This document shows, one piece after another, positions 63,291 through 64,000 of a stretch of 64,000 nt of DNA (the stretch's first letter is position 1; each line of letters begins with the position of its first letter). The stretch covers positions 62,001-126,000 of the forward strand of contig NZ_JABVWW010000004.1 in NCBI RefSeq assembly GCF_013350005.1, given 5' to 3'. Below the pieces are notes generated by a model. The model was not told the DNA's origin and made no database searches. It worked only from the letters and a program-made list of their open reading frames with translations. Both the position numbers and the translations under genes were made by a program. Origin of the DNA: Methylocystis silviterrae. GTDB taxonomy: Bacteria; Pseudomonadota; Alphaproteobacteria; Rhizobiales; Beijerinckiaceae.

Positions 63291-63727
63291 CGCTCATCCG
63301 GGACATTCGCGAGGCGGACGCCACGGCGTGGCGCAGGCTGTGGGCAGGCTACAATGATTTTTATCAGACGGCTGTGCCCATAGACGTGACGGAATTGACC
63401 TTGCGCCGGCTTCTCGACCCGACCTCGGCCATGATCGGCCGGATTGCTGAAAGGGAGGGATGCATCGCCGGCTTTTCCGTCTCCGTGCTGCATGAAAGCA
63501 GTTGGACCTCCTCCCCTTCGTGTTACCTCGAAGACCTTTTCGTCGATCCAAATGTTCGGAGCGCGGGCCTGGGGCGCGCGCTCGTTCAAGACCTCATCGA
63601 TCTTGGACGCGCTCGCGGATGGGCCCGCGTCTATTGGCACACGCAGGCCGACAATGAACGCGCGCGGCGCCTCTATGATTCATTCGTTGAAGCCGACACT
63701 TTCGTTCGCTACCGCGTGACGCTGTAG
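63287..63727 (+). CDS. GNAT-family N-acetyltransferase
   Basis: 146 residues. LIRDIREADATAWRRLWAGYNDFY starts it; CYLEDLFVDPNVRSAGLGRALVQDLI is the acetyl-CoA-binding motif A, followed by ARVYWHTQADNERARRLYDSF (motif B). The substrate is unknown. It is the last gene of the ABC-transporter operon (ATGA overlap). Confidence 0.9.
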   Translation: MTLIRDIREADATAWRRLWAGYNDFYQTAVPIDVTELTLRRLLDPTSAMIGRIAEREGCIAGFSVSVLHESSWTSSPSCYLEDLFVDPNVRSAGLGRALVQDLIDLGRARGWARVYWHTQADNERARRLYDSFVEADTFVRYRVTL

Positions 63728-63730
63728 CGC

Positions 63731-64000
63731 TCACTGCTCGGCGACTCCGCTCACTTCGTCGAGATGGTAGACGTCGTCGCGAAAATGCACGAGGCCGTCC
63801 GCCGACGCCCAGCCGGTCATATACACCCACGCCACCGGCACATGCTGCGTCAGCCGCACCTCCTCGCGTTCGCCCGACGCGATTTTTGCGTTGATCTCAT
63901 CCTTGCTCATCTGCGGGCCGGATTCGCCGTCAAGCAGCCAGGCCGCGAGATCGACGACGCCCTGCACGCGCACGCAGCCATGCGACAGGAAGCGATAGTC
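63731..64000 (-). CDS. L,D-transpeptidase (YkuD/YcbB-type), C-terminal part
   Basis: The frame is open to the window edge; only the last 89 residues are seen, so the gene is 5' truncated here. It begins DYRFLSHGCVRVQGVVDLA, with the SHGCVR active-site Cys of YkuD L,D-transpeptidases, and the C-terminal VPVAWVYMTGWASADGLVHFRDDVYHLD is typical of the YcbB group that forms 3-3 cross-links in peptidoglycan. Convergent with the GNAT gene, 3 bases apart. Confidence 0.85.
   Translation of the reverse strand, partial: DYRFLSHGCVRVQGVVDLAAWLLDGESGPQMSKDEINAKIASGEREEVRLTQHVPVAWVYMTGWASADGLVHFRDDVYHLDEVSGVAEQ

Overview
The window is GC-rich chromosomal DNA from an alphaproteobacterium. The aerobic (cob-type) cobalamin operon, the GlnD/GrpE/CysE/SufE housekeeping set, DUF6456 and DnaA-C-like proteins and dense intergenic palindromic repeats suggest Hyphomicrobiales, possibly a Methylocystis/Methylosinus-type bacterium. 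The genus is a guess from gene content; no rRNA or tRNA gene is visible.

Layout. (1) 1-12200 (+): one tightly overlapping cobalamin operon, cbtA (partial)-cobW-cobN-cobG-cobH-cobI-cobJ-cobL-cobE-cobM-cobB. cobN and cobB each carry a different palindromic repeat inserted in frame. cobK is absent from its usual place. (2) 12199-12322 (-): a probable small RNA with a near-consensus promoter and an intrinsic terminator that overlaps the cobB stop codon. (3) 12435-21566: a lipoprotein L,D-transpeptidase-like gene, accA, an alpha/beta hydrolase, and a three-gene heavy-metal RND efflux operon (-). (4) 21872-32608: pepN, a PAS histidine kinase (+) whose end overlaps a convergent two-component system (-), a DegP-type protease, corA and grpE. 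(5) 32664-38585: glnD-gshB, cysE-lemA (all -) and sufE (+). (6) 38586-44626 is accessory: repeat clusters, a gene with 13 tandem 47-residue repeats bracketed by a partial duplication of the sufE 3' end, a GIY-YIG protein, a DUF2239-DUF1330 pair behind two operator-like palindromes, and DUF6456 and DnaA-C-like genes. (7) 44693-46622: an AT-rich IS1595-family element with inverted ends, a 12-bp flanking direct repeat and two cargo genes. (8) 46687-53591: lineage-specific hypothetical proteins, a SixA-like phosphatase, and an AT-rich HEPN-like gene next to a decayed IS1595 transposase. (9) 53863-64000: an acyltransferase plus SGNH hydrolase pair, a pseudouridine synthase, a TldD/PmbA-type pair split by a lower-GC DUF488 two-gene module, a NitT/TauT-type ABC transporter, a GNAT protein and the end of an L,D-transpeptidase.

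Most notable points: in-frame palindromic repeats in two genes of the same vitamin B12 operon; the small RNA after cobB; the IS1595 element with cargo; the DUF488 module translationally coupled into the tldD/pmbA operon; and the tandem-repeat gene sitting between copies of the sufE 3' end.
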